Origin: a virus
Virus record (IMG/VR): IMGVR_UViG_3300031785_000011
Coordinates: 1 to 43,450 of that record
DNA: 43,450 nucleotides
Direction: 5' to 3' (one strand)
The notes under the pieces are model-generated. The model was not told the origin of the DNA. It did not search any database and was given only the letters and a program-made list of their open reading frames with translations. Shown here one piece after another: positions 34,892 through 42,512 of the stretch. Within the stretch, counting starts at the first letter, position 1. Each line of letters starts with the position of its first letter. The position numbers and the translations under genes were made by a program.

Positions 34892-35919
34892 TGGCTTTAC
34901 AAGCATCTGGTACTATAAAGTACAGTCAAATTATTGCAGAATTTGGAACACCAAACAACGGTGGACTAGGTGAATTTAGATTGGGTGGTGGTGAGAATGT
35001 AGGTTCATTATCTAACTTACCACTAGATGATGGAGTTCCTGTTTCTGGTCAAATTAAATTTAGTGATTTTTACAGTAAGAGATTGAATCAAGTTGTTGAT
35101 CTTCACTCCATAGGCAACAATACGACTAGGCAAGATGCTAAAGATAGATGGAGTAATGGAAATGTTCATGTTGTAGGATCAACTAAAACTGGTAAAACAC
35201 AACCACCAGACACAATTGATGATAGAGTTATTATTAATGTTAACAATACCATTGGATCTGCAAAGGGAACTCAAACTCATTGTGCAGTAAAAACAGGCAC
35301 TTGGGATTCAGGTACAATTTTAGAAATTGAGATTGGTGCTTCAGGTAAATTATATGGTGCTGGTGGTGATGGTGGTGATGGTGGATCAGCAAATAATGGT
35401 AAAGGTGAAGATGGTGGAACAGGATCAAGTGCTTTAGGAATACAATACGCTTGCACAGTCAATAATTTAGGTGTAATCCAATCTGGTTACGGTGGTGGCG
35501 GTGGCGGTGGAGGTAGAGAGCAAACAACTGGTGGTGGTAAAAAAACTCCAGCAGTAAATAATGGTGCACCAGGTGGTGGCGGTGGTGGTGGAGCTGGACT
35601 CCCTGCTGGAGCTGCTGGAATATGCCCTGATAATGCTTTTGGTGGAGGTACAAATGGTAATGATGGTGGTGCTGGTACATTGAGTGGACAGGCAACTGGT
35701 GGTGCTGGTGGTAATTATGGTGGTGATGGTGGTAATAGTAGTCCTGTAAATAATTCAGCAACAAAGGGTGATGATGGTGAAGTCGATACTAGCACAGGTG
35801 GAGAAGGAACTGGTGGCAATAACGGATTTGCTATAATAACTAATCAAGGATCTGCCCCGTCTATAACGGGTGGAGGTTCATTTACAGGTAGAACATTAAC
35901 GTCAACTAATCCCACATAA
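34891..35919 (+). CDS. Glycine-rich adhesin-like protein (gp38-type)
   Basis: The 342-residue protein has an N-terminal domain (MALQASGTIKYSQIIAEFGT, then PVSGQIKFSDFYSKRLNQVV) that I associate with marine T4-type structural proteins. The middle and C-terminal region is very glycine rich: [39 protein letters not shown] and GGAGGNYGGDGGN. Poly-glycine runs of this kind form the polyglycine-II core of T-even gp38 adhesins, whose loops contact the host receptor. It directly follows the giant S74 fibre with a one-base overlap, just as gp38 follows gp37 in T-even phages. Receptor binding is therefore a good inference, but homology to gp38 is not proven. Confidence 0.8.
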   Translation: MALQASGTIKYSQIIAEFGTPNNGGLGEFRLGGGENVGSLSNLPLDDGVPVSGQIKFSDFYSKRLNQVVDLHSIGNNTTRQDAKDRWSNGNVHVVGSTKTGKTQPPDTIDDRVIINVNNTIGSAKGTQTHCAVKTGTWDSGTILEIEIGASGKLYGAGGDGGDGGSANNGKGEDGGTGSSALGIQYACTVNNLGVIQSGYGGGGGGGGREQTTGGGKKTPAVNNGAPGGGGGGGAGLPAGAAGICPDNAFGGGTNGNDGGAGTLSGQATGGAGGNYGGDGGNSSPVNNSATKGDDGEVDTSTGGEGTGGNNGFAIITNQGSAPSITGGGSFTGRTLTSTNPT

Positions 35920-36257
35920 TGATTCCTAATATATTATTCAAAGTGATTTCAAACGACCCAATAAATCAATCAATTGTTGTTAAATTTTGTCGTGAAAACG
36001 CACAAAAACCAATTGACGACTACAGATCATACAATATTTCATATCGTAATATAGATTTTAGTAGTCCAAAAGCATTTGAAGATAGTATGCGTTCTAGAGG
36101 AAATCCTATCATCATGAAACAATTACTAAAAGAAGAACCTTTAGAGGTTAATAAGGGAGTTCCTGAGATATTATCAACTGATATAAATGATTATATTGGA
36201 AAGATAGTTTGCACCACTAGTGATACAAGTGGTGCTATGAATAAGGTAGAATTATGA
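35919..36257 (+). CDS. Hypothetical protein after the adhesin (112 aa)
   Basis: The 112-residue product starts on the last base of the adhesin stop (TAATG) and overlaps the next gene by 4 bases. Sequence segments include PNILFKVISNDPINQSIVVK, DYRSYNISYRNIDFSSPKAF and DYIGKIVCTTSDTSGAMNKV. I do not recognise a family. It is hydrophilic with no membrane segment. The tight coupling suggests an accessory to adhesin assembly or modification. Confidence 0.75.
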   Translation: MIPNILFKVISNDPINQSIVVKFCRENAQKPIDDYRSYNISYRNIDFSSPKAFEDSMRSRGNPIIMKQLLKEEPLEVNKGVPEILSTDINDYIGKIVCTTSDTSGAMNKVEL

Positions 36258-36772
36258 TTGATGATGCAAACAAAAGATTTTATCGTAGATGTGATGAGTT
36301 TGCGATATGTGTAAACATAGGTAAGGCAGGATATGTGACTGCTGAGAGTCCAGAAGATAGGAATACAATTTTTCAATATATCGTATATGGTAAAGGTAAA
36401 GCAGGTATCATGTTTACTGAAGACCATATAGAATTTAAGGAGAGAGAATTAGTTGATCTTAGAAAATATGTACATGATTATGTGATGTCTTATGCTTCAG
36501 AAGATTTTTTTATCATTGGATTTAATACTTACGATAAATATCAGAAATGGGATGCAAGATTAATATCAAGTACAGAAACTAAACTAGACTTGAGAAGTTA
36601 TTATGATAGGGTTGAACCATTTACTGGTCGAACATTTATAATATGCTTGGATGGTAAACCGATAGTAAATGATAAAAGATTGAAAAGGTATGACTATTCT
36701 GAAGTATTCTTTGGTAATTCATATAATATAGACTTAAACGGAGGAGTGTTAGGACTTTTCGTAAAATGCTAA
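36254..36772 (+). CDS. Hypothetical protein (172 aa) in adhesin-hydroxylase block
   Basis: The 172-residue product has an N-terminal half with RCDEFAICVNIGKAGYV, KGKAGIMFTEDHIEFKEREL, and a C-terminal half with DFFIIGFNTYDKYQKWDARL, TGRTFIICLDGKPIVNDKRL and IDLNGGVLGLFVKC. The beta-strand-rich pattern could be a cupin-like or jelly-roll fold, but the metal-binding histidines are absent. It overlaps both neighbours (4 and 7 bases) and is encoded in one coupled set with a cupin and an aspartyl-hydroxylase-like gene. Function is unknown. Confidence 0.75.
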   Translation: MIDDANKRFYRRCDEFAICVNIGKAGYVTAESPEDRNTIFQYIVYGKGKAGIMFTEDHIEFKERELVDLRKYVHDYVMSYASEDFFIIGFNTYDKYQKWDARLISSTETKLDLRSYYDRVEPFTGRTFIICLDGKPIVNDKRLKRYDYSEVFFGNSYNIDLNGGVLGLFVKC

Positions 36773-37329
36773 AAGATTTTTTACATAACTACTTAGATTC
36801 TCCAGCAGTGGATGATGCTATCAGCACTCCACTAGATAGGTTCGATAAGGATATCTATGGTGTTGTTGGTTTTCATTCACACGTTCATTATCGTGATGAT
36901 CAGTTCCAAGTGCAAGTGTTTAGATTTTATCCAGACAAATACTTCATAGTTCCAGAACATACTCATCCAAACGTGCATAGTTTTGAAGTGGGTATAAGTG
37001 GAGACTTATGGTTTAGTCATGGTGGTAAATGGTTATATCCTAGACACCCTGCACTTCATTTCTACAGGGCAAAAACAAAAAAGAAATATCGTTGCATTCA
37101 AGTTGATAATGGAGATCCACATGGAGCAGCAGTTGGTCCGACTGGTGGTATATTTTTATCAGTGCAACAATGGTTAAATGGAGTCAAACCATCTTGCGTG
37201 GGAATGGACTATGAAGGTTATGGTGTATCGGAGAAACAGGCAGAGGTTGATGGTGTTAAATATAAAGAGAGGTCATGGAGAATGGCTGCAACCAAAGAAG
37301 TAAAACCACCCCCTTGGGATATGCCATGA
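36766..37329 (+). CDS. Cupin-fold protein
   Basis: The 187-residue protein has a cupin first motif FIVPEHTHPNVHSFEVGISG (metal-ligand candidates His65, His67 and His71) and a candidate second motif GDPHGAAVGPTGGIFLSVQQ with His119. An Arg/Lys-rich loop precedes the second motif. Cupins include dioxygenases, isomerases and sugar-binding proteins, and the substrate cannot be told from sequence. It overlaps the preceding gene by 7 bases and the next, a probable hydroxylase, by 4 bases (ATGA), so the two products are likely made in step. A role in modification of the upstream adhesin or of host surface sugars is inference. Confidence 0.8.
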   Translation: MLKDFLHNYLDSPAVDDAISTPLDRFDKDIYGVVGFHSHVHYRDDQFQVQVFRFYPDKYFIVPEHTHPNVHSFEVGISGDLWFSHGGKWLYPRHPALHFYRAKTKKKYRCIQVDNGDPHGAAVGPTGGIFLSVQQWLNGVKPSCVGMDYEGYGVSEKQAEVDGVKYKERSWRMAATKEVKPPPWDMP

Positions 37330-37829
37330 TAACTAAAGATGATCTAGATCAATTATTTGAGTGGGGATCTAGTGTAGAGTTTCCACTTAAAATTTCTCCT
37401 AAATTTACTGGTAGGGGAAAGGATTTTGATGGGGATGATTGGAGGGGATATTGGTTAAAGATGACGAGAAGAATGACTAATATTCGTAAGAGTTTTATGC
37501 CTGAGCATATAATTAAAATACATGAGAATCCAGATATTCTTTACTCTGCATTTGTAAATATTGCGTCAGGTGCGGACATCAAACCTCATCGAGATCCAGA
37601 GGTTTATCTACACAAATATAAGAGAATACAGATACCTTTAGTTGTACCAGATCGAGAAAAATGTTACATGGTATGGGATGATAATAAGAAATATTATTGG
37701 GATATTGGAGTTCCACAATGTTGGGAAGTTATGGATCATACCCATAGTGGTGCAAATTATTGTGATGAAGACGCTAAGTTTCTTTTTCTAGATGTAAAAC
37801 TAGACACAGAAGTAATGATAAATAACTAA
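37326..37829 (+). CDS. Aspartyl/asparaginyl beta-hydroxylase-like Fe(II)/2OG enzyme
   Basis: Starting at the ATG that overlaps the cupin stop, the protein is 167 residues. It carries SGADIKPHRDPEVYLHKYKR (iron ligands His88 and Asp90), IQIPLVVPDREKCYMVWDD and WEVMDHTHSGANYCDEDAKF (ligand His138 or His140), followed by LFLDVKLD. This arrangement is that of the Asp/Asn beta-hydroxylase family (PF05118-like), distinct from the prolyl-hydroxylase type found three times upstream. Family members hydroxylate Asp/Asn in proteins or lipid A; the target here is unknown. The neighbouring Gly/Asn/Asp-rich adhesin is a possible target. An earlier in-frame ATG at 37275 lies inside the cupin gene and is less likely. 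Confidence 0.82.
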   Translation: MITKDDLDQLFEWGSSVEFPLKISPKFTGRGKDFDGDDWRGYWLKMTRRMTNIRKSFMPEHIIKIHENPDILYSAFVNIASGADIKPHRDPEVYLHKYKRIQIPLVVPDREKCYMVWDDNKKYYWDIGVPQCWEVMDHTHSGANYCDEDAKFLFLDVKLDTEVMINN

Positions 37830-37844
37830 AAATCTAACTATAGA

Positions 37845-39659
37845 ATGGCAAATATAAGGAAGTCATTTAATTTAAGAAATGGTGTGCAAGTAGATGAGGA
37901 TAATCTATTTGTAAACAGTTTAGGCAATGTGGGCTTGGGGACAACAGTTCCTAGCGAGACTCTTGATGTTCGAGGAAATATAAAAACAGTTGGAGTAGTA
38001 ACAGCGATTGGTGCATACATATCTGGTGGACTAGAATCAGCAGGGGTATCTACATTTACAGGTAATGTTCATGTTGGATCAGCGATCACTATGTATCCCT
38101 CATCAGGAATTATTAGTGCGACTTCATTTAGGGGTGATGGTGCTTCGTTATTAAATATTCCAACTTCACAGTGGACTGATGTTGATCCTAGTTTGAATAT
38201 TGTAAGTATATACAATACTGGTTCGGTTGGAATAGCAACCACACTACCAAAATTTACACTACAAGTTGGTGGTAATTCAGATTTATCTAATTTCCAGAAC
38301 GGAGTAGGTATCAATTCATCTGGTAACATGGTGGTTACTGGTATAGTAACAGCAGGGGTATTGAAGGGAGAGGGTTCTGATATAACATCACTTAACGCAA
38401 GTAATATTAAATCTGGTATCGTATCAAACGCATACCTACAGGCAGGGTATGAGTTTTCTGGTATTTTAACAGCATCACAGTTCAAAGGTAATGTTCTTGG
38501 GGATGTTGTAGGTTTCGCAACAACTGCACGAGATTTAGTTGATGGACTAGATTTAAGTTTCGGTTCATTTACTTCAGATAATGCACAAGTTGGTATACTA
38601 ACTGTTACAGGTTCAATAGTTACACCAGGCGACAATGCACCGATTGGTGTGGGTACTACAGCACCTCAATCAGACCTCCATGTGAAGAAAGCGGGTATTT
38701 CTTCAATACAAGTTTCTAGTGATAGTAACGAAAGTCTCATCACATTAAGTAGAGGACTAGATCAGCAAGGAACTGCTGGTGCGATTAAATTTGGTAATGA
38801 AGATGCTTCCTTCCTTTATAGTGAATCGAATGATTTAGATATAATAAACTACACAACAGGTAGTGTTAACAATTATCTACACGCAGGGTCATCTGGTATT
38901 AATACTGGTGGATTTTTCTGGTTAAGAGGTAAAAATGTTGACCAGTTGATGACTTTAACTTACGATAAGAAGTTAGGTATCGGGCGTACAAATCCAGACC
39001 ATAATCTTCATGTCGTAGGAACTAGCACAGTTACTAGTAATGCCTTCATAGGTAATAATCTCACAGTCAAGAATGATGTGACTGTAGCAGGGGATATGTC
39101 TGTATCTGGTAGTTATGGATTAGTTGATTCAGATATTACTGGATTGAATGTTAGTGCCACTACAAAACATTCAAGGGTAAAAAATCTTGATATAGATGCA
39201 AATCTTAAAGTAGCAGGTATTACTACAATATCTGGTTTTGTCGCAGTTGGTAACACATTTTCAGCTGGTATAAACAATACACATCCTACGAGAGGATTCG
39301 GAATTAATATTGATCTAAACAACGCAGTAGCGATTGGTACAGACGCTCCTTTCAATGATGTTGGTCTTCTTGCCTTAGATGTGAGACATGGAAAGGCATC
39401 TTTCGCAGGGGTGGGTGTTGGAACTACAGCATTATTAGCAGCGATTGACTTTAGATATGCAGGTAGAAATCATGCTGATGTTGTAAACACAGCTGAAGAC
39501 GCAAATAGAATGTATATGTATCCTCCTGTGGTTGATACAAATGAGAGAGGTAACTTAGTTGGTATGCAACAGGGTGCTATGGTTTACGACTCTGATTTGG
39601 ACACTTTATGTTTTTACAATGGAAGTGAGTGGAGAAAGGTAACTCATACAGCAGCGTAA
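37845..39659 (+). CDS. Beta-repeat fibre-like structural protein
   Basis: The 604-residue protein has the N-terminus MANIRKSFNLRNGVQVDEDN and a long series of short fibre repeats such as NVGLGTTVPSETLDVRGNIK, GSVGIATTLPKFTLQVGGN and LGIGRTNPDHNLHVVGTSTV. Similar repeats are found in the 1084- and 1793-residue proteins. The C-terminal segment (EDANRMYMYPPVVDTNERGN, then GAMVYDSDLDTLCFYNGSEW) is a compact tip with a YNGSEWRKV ending seen in phage fibre tips. It is the last gene of the long plus-strand structural unit and is followed by an intrinsic terminator. A tail fibre or whisker is the best guess; no S74 domain is present. Confidence 0.82.
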   Translation: MANIRKSFNLRNGVQVDEDNLFVNSLGNVGLGTTVPSETLDVRGNIKTVGVVTAIGAYISGGLESAGVSTFTGNVHVGSAITMYPSSGIISATSFRGDGASLLNIPTSQWTDVDPSLNIVSIYNTGSVGIATTLPKFTLQVGGNSDLSNFQNGVGINSSGNMVVTGIVTAGVLKGEGSDITSLNASNIKSGIVSNAYLQAGYEFSGILTASQFKGNVLGDVVGFATTARDLVDGLDLSFGSFTSDNAQVGILTVTGSIVTPGDNAPIGVGTTAPQSDLHVKKAGISSIQVSSDSNESLITLSRGLDQQGTAGAIKFGNEDASFLYSESNDLDIINYTTGSVNNYLHAGSSGINTGGFFWLRGKNVDQLMTLTYDKKLGIGRTNPDHNLHVVGTSTVTSNAFIGNNLTVKNDVTVAGDMSVSGSYGLVDSDITGLNVSATTKHSRVKNLDIDANLKVAGITTISGFVAVGNTFSAGINNTHPTRGFGINIDLNNAVAIGTDAPFNDVGLLALDVRHGKASFAGVGVGTTALLAAIDFRYAGRNHADVVNTAEDANRMYMYPPVVDTNERGNLVGMQQGAMVYDSDLDTLCFYNGSEWRKVTHTAA

Positions 39660-39667
39660 ATATAAAA

Positions 39668-39698
39668 ACTTATACATACCTTTGTATGGATTGTAAGT
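39668..39698 (+). other. Intergenic stem-loop
   Basis: The 136-base gap after the last structural gene holds a composite hairpin. An outer 6-bp stem (ACTTAT with GTAAGT, one G-U) encloses an inner CATAC-CTTT-GTATG hairpin. It has no T-tract, so it is not itself an intrinsic terminator; mRNA 3' end protection is possible. Confidence 0.35.
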
Positions 39699-39743
39699 CG
39701 GATTATATATTCTTTAAGAGACAGTAGCGAAAGCGTCACACAC

Positions 39744-39764
39744 GACCCCTCTGGGGTCTTTTTT
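39744..39764 (+). terminator. Intrinsic terminator of the structural operon
   Basis: A perfect 6-bp GC-rich stem (GACCCC / GGGGTC) with loop TCT is followed directly by six T residues. It ends the long plus-strand structural run and separates it from the helicase/methyltransferase block. Confidence 0.9.
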
Positions 39765-39768
39765 ATGC

Positions 39769-39774
39769 TATAAT
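39769..39774 (+). promoter_or_regulatory. Putative -10 box (TATAAT) for helicase/methyltransferase operon
   Basis: A consensus TATAAT occurs right after the terminator and 21 bases before the helicase ATG. It looks like a host sigma-70 type early or middle promoter rather than a late TATAAATA element. A clear -35 box is not seen because the terminator occupies that space. Confidence 0.55.
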
Positions 39775-39795
39775 AGTTGCATATAAGATAATACT

Positions 39796-40971
39796 ATGCA
39801 ACTCAGACCACATCAGTTAGACGGATTAAACGCAATGCAGACTCACAATAAGGGTCAGATCATTGTACCCACAGGTGGTGGAAAAACAATGTGCATGATA
39901 GAAGATGTGAGAAGACTCTTTGCACAGGACAGTTTACCAAAGACAGTTGTAGTTGTTGCACCACGCATCCTCCTAGCAAATCAGTTATCATCTGAGTTCT
40001 TGGAGTTCATCACAAATGCAGAGGTCATTCATGTACATAGTGGCGAGACACATCATAAAAGTACAACCAAGACAGATCAACTTGAGTACTGGTATCACAA
40101 TAGCACAGATAATCTATTAATATTCACAACATATCATTCTCTACACAGAATACAGGAGTCTCTTGATATTGAAGTAGATGCAATATACTTTGATGAAGCA
40201 CACAACTCAGTACAGAAAAACTTTTTCCCTGCTACTGAACACTTCTCATACAATGCGAAAAGATGTTTCTTTTTCACTGCAACTCCAAAGAATAGTTTGA
40301 CTCCTCAGAAAGCAGGAATGAACTGGAGCAAGGTATATGGGGATGTGATCTGCCAAGTTCCTGCACCAAAGTTAGTCAGAGACGGATACATACTACCTCC
40401 AAAGGTTGAAGTCTATAAGTCAAGAATCTTGGATAAGAATGAGTTGGTTGCTGAACATGATTGTGAGCAGATGGTACAGGCGATAGATAATATACAGAAG
40501 GACAAAGTATTAATATGTGCTAAGTCCACAAAGCAAATCGTATCACTTGTTTACTTCACAGATTTTGTAAGTGATCTTGCAGACAGAGGTTATTCTTGGA
40601 TGACCATTACAAGTAAGACAGGGGCGATTATTGATGGAGAAAAGGTGGACAGAGAGACATTCTTTGATACACTTAATGAGTGGGGTAGAGATTCAGACAA
40701 GAAGTTTGTAGTTCTACATCACAGCATACTCTCAGAGGGTATCAATGTTCATGGACTTGAAGCAGTATTGTTTATGAGATCTATGGATTACATCACTATT
40801 AGTCAGACGATTGGTAGAGTGATACGCAAAGGGGCAAAAGACAAAGTTTATGGTATGATATGTGTACCAGTATATTCCAAAGTGGGTATCACAACCGCCA
40901 GAAAGGTTGAAGCAGTGGTCGATACTATCTTCAACAAAGGCGAAGCAGCCACAGTTACAGTAACAAGATGA
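39796..40971 (+). CDS. SF2 DEAH-box helicase
   Basis: The 391-residue protein is a complete superfamily 2 helicase. It shows LRPHQLDGL, Walker A PTGGGKT (25-31), motif Ia VVVAPRILLANQL, motif II DEAH (133-136), motif III TATP (161-164) and motif VI SQTIGRVIRKG (336-346). It is shorter than T4 UvsW (about 500 residues) and resembles type III restriction Res-subunit or ComF/UvsW-like translocases. No nuclease domain is visible. Its stop overlaps the start of a DNA methyltransferase (ATGA), so the two are translationally coupled. Roles in recombination, replication restart or as part of a modification system are possible. Confidence 0.88.
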   Translation: MQLRPHQLDGLNAMQTHNKGQIIVPTGGGKTMCMIEDVRRLFAQDSLPKTVVVVAPRILLANQLSSEFLEFITNAEVIHVHSGETHHKSTTKTDQLEYWYHNSTDNLLIFTTYHSLHRIQESLDIEVDAIYFDEAHNSVQKNFFPATEHFSYNAKRCFFFTATPKNSLTPQKAGMNWSKVYGDVICQVPAPKLVRDGYILPPKVEVYKSRILDKNELVAEHDCEQMVQAIDNIQKDKVLICAKSTKQIVSLVYFTDFVSDLADRGYSWMTITSKTGAIIDGEKVDRETFFDTLNEWGRDSDKKFVVLHHSILSEGINVHGLEAVLFMRSMDYITISQTIGRVIRKGAKDKVYGMICVPVYSKVGITTARKVEAVVDTIFNKGEAATVTVTR

Positions 40972-41930
40972 GGGATACAATTCTATTTGGAGATTGTCGT
41001 CAGACACTCAAAGAATTTGATGAACAGGCAAGGATGTGTGTAACATCCCCTCCTTATTATGGTCTTCGTGACTATGGTGGGGAGGATAATCAGATTGGAC
41101 AGGAGCAAACTCCTGATGATTTTATAGATGAATTAGTAAACGTATTCAAGGAGGTTCGCAATGTGCTTACAGATGATGGAACTTGTTGGGTTAATCTTGG
41201 GGATAGTTATTATAATTACAGACCAGGAAAAGGACAAGGACTTCCAAAACAAAGTGTTGCAAATACAAAACAAGACTTACCAGATGTGTGTCCTCGCAGA
41301 GGAAATAGAATCGAAGGACTCAAAGAAAAAGACCTTATTGGAATCCCATGGATGTTCGCTTTCGCAATGCGATCAGATGGATGGTATCTGAGACAGGACA
41401 TCATCTGGCATAAACCAAATCCAATGCCTGAGAGTGTGAGAGATAGATGCACAAAGGCACATGAATACATATTCTTGTTTAGTAAAAATAAAAAATATTA
41501 TTATAATAATGAAGCAATCAAAGAACCCGCAAAAGATTGGGGAACAAGAGATAGAACCAAAGGAAAGTATCATAACGAAGGAACAGGACTCCAACCGCAT
41601 AGCGGTCTTACAAAAAGTTATCCAACAAAGAATAAGCGATCTGTCTGGTCGGTAACTAATAAACCATATAAAGATGCACATTTTGCAGTATATCCTCCTG
41701 ACTTGATTGAACCTTGCATCAAAGCAGGGAGTGAAGTAGGAGATATAGTTTTAGATCCATTTATGGGATCAGGAACTACAGCAATGGTTGCAAAGGCACT
41801 TGGTAGAGATTACATAGGATGTGAACTACACGAAGACTATGGTAACTTAATTCAGAAACGTGTGCAAGATTATGTGCCAGTTAAGGAAGAGACACAAGAG
41901 GGTTGCATAAACATACTGGATATTATATAA
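40968..41930 (+). CDS. DNA methyltransferase, N4-cytosine/N6-adenine type
   Basis: The 320-residue protein has the motif IV segment VTSPPYYGLRDYGG (residues 25-38) near the N-terminus and the AdoMet-binding motif I segment VLDPFMGSGTTAMVAKALGR (261-280) near the C-terminus. This is the beta-class order typical of N6_N4_Mtase (PF01555). The middle has WMFAFAMRSDGWYLRQDIIW, which is common in this family. TSPPY favours N4-cytosine methylation or a type II M.MboII-like adenine activity, but the base cannot be decided. No restriction enzyme gene adjoins it. It overlaps the helicase by 4 bases. Likely use is methylation of phage DNA against host restriction. Confidence 0.9.
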   Translation: MRDTILFGDCRQTLKEFDEQARMCVTSPPYYGLRDYGGEDNQIGQEQTPDDFIDELVNVFKEVRNVLTDDGTCWVNLGDSYYNYRPGKGQGLPKQSVANTKQDLPDVCPRRGNRIEGLKEKDLIGIPWMFAFAMRSDGWYLRQDIIWHKPNPMPESVRDRCTKAHEYIFLFSKNKKYYYNNEAIKEPAKDWGTRDRTKGKYHNEGTGLQPHSGLTKSYPTKNKRSVWSVTNKPYKDAHFAVYPPDLIEPCIKAGSEVGDIVLDPFMGSGTTAMVAKALGRDYIGCELHEDYGNLIQKRVQDYVPVKEETQEGCINILDII

Positions 41931-41954
41931 TAGAAGAGTAATAAAGGAGATACC

Positions 41955-42053
41955 ATGATTGAAGGATTTGTTCTAACACTTGTATTGATGACTTTTTGTA
42001 TAGGTTCATCATTTGCAATCGTAAATTTTGCATCTAAAGGGAGGTTCTTTTAA
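41955..42053 (+). CDS. Single-pass membrane micropeptide (32 aa)
   Basis: This 32-residue ORF has a good Shine-Dalgarno sequence (AAAGGAG, 5-6 bases before the ATG). It consists of a short acidic start, one hydrophobic segment (FVLTLVLMTFCIGSSFAIVN) and a basic tail (FASKGRFF). The positive-inside rule would place the C-terminus in the cytoplasm. Its stop overlaps the next start (TAATG). It resembles in size the small photosystem or cytochrome b6f subunits of cyanobacteria, but I cannot match it to one. Confidence 0.6.
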   Translation: MIEGFVLTLVLMTFCIGSSFAIVNFASKGRFF

Positions 42054-42214
42054 TGAAATGTAAAGTTGACCTTATGGTTGCAGGGCAAATTTTTAGTGAG
42101 TCAGTTCATGCTCGTGATTATGCGGAAGCAGAGCAAGTTGCACTCGCTAGAAACCCTAACGCTAGAGTTATCAGAGTAAATGCTGATTTCTTCACAGATG
42201 ATATTTGGAATTGA
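42053..42214 (+). CDS. Small hypothetical protein (53 aa)
   Basis: The 53-residue product (MKCKVDLMVAGQIFSESVHA, then RDYAEAEQVALARNPNARVI) has a beta-strand start, a helix with the ARDYAEAEQVALARNP pattern and a second strand. I recall similar small proteins in cyanophages without assigned function. GGGAGG precedes the start (upstream gene end), giving a plausible ribosome binding site, and the start overlaps the stop of the membrane micropeptide. Confidence 0.65.
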   Translation: MKCKVDLMVAGQIFSESVHARDYAEAEQVALARNPNARVIRVNADFFTDDIWN

Positions 42215-42236
42215 TATATAAAGAAAAAATAAAACC

Positions 42237-42512
42237 ATGAAAGATCAAGCATCAATAGGTACTGAGTCTGCATCTGTTAAGTATCAGAGAGCATTAGACC
42301 TTTTTACTGAGTCAGTTATGAAACCTGACCATGATTTGCGTGGATGTGCATACAATCAAGGTTGTTATGAGGATTTAATGGAGATCAGAGAACACGTTTT
42401 AGAGTATCTTAAAACTTTAAAAGATGTGACCTATCACACAAATCCAGATGAGAGTGATGATATTGAAACAGCAAAATTAATTGAAACTAAACCATTAACT
42501 AAGTGGCGATAA
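42237..42512 (+). CDS. Hypothetical protein (91 aa)
   Basis: The 91-residue product is mostly helical (SASVKYQRALDLFTESVMKP, DLMEIREHVLEYLKTLKDVT) with two cysteines in RGCAYNQGCYED. It is followed immediately by a cupin-like gene. I do not recognise the family and see no catalytic motif. The start is supported only by the open frame and compact spacing. Confidence 0.7.
   Translation: MKDQASIGTESASVKYQRALDLFTESVMKPDHDLRGCAYNQGCYEDLMEIREHVLEYLKTLKDVTYHTNPDESDDIETAKLIETKPLTKWR

Noticed and set aside
38069-38635. 188-residue minus-strand open frame inside the 604-residue fibre-like gene
   Set aside because: Antisense of beta repeats, no start context, and the plus-strand gene is clear.
39660-39795. 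tRNA or small RNA gene in the gap after the structural operon
   Set aside because: No TTCGA loop or cloverleaf could be drawn; only a simple stem-loop and the terminator are visible.
39796-40971. Assignment of the helicase as T4 UvsW
   Set aside because: It has SF2 motifs but is about 100 residues shorter and I could not recognise the UvsW N-terminal domain; left as a general SF2 helicase.
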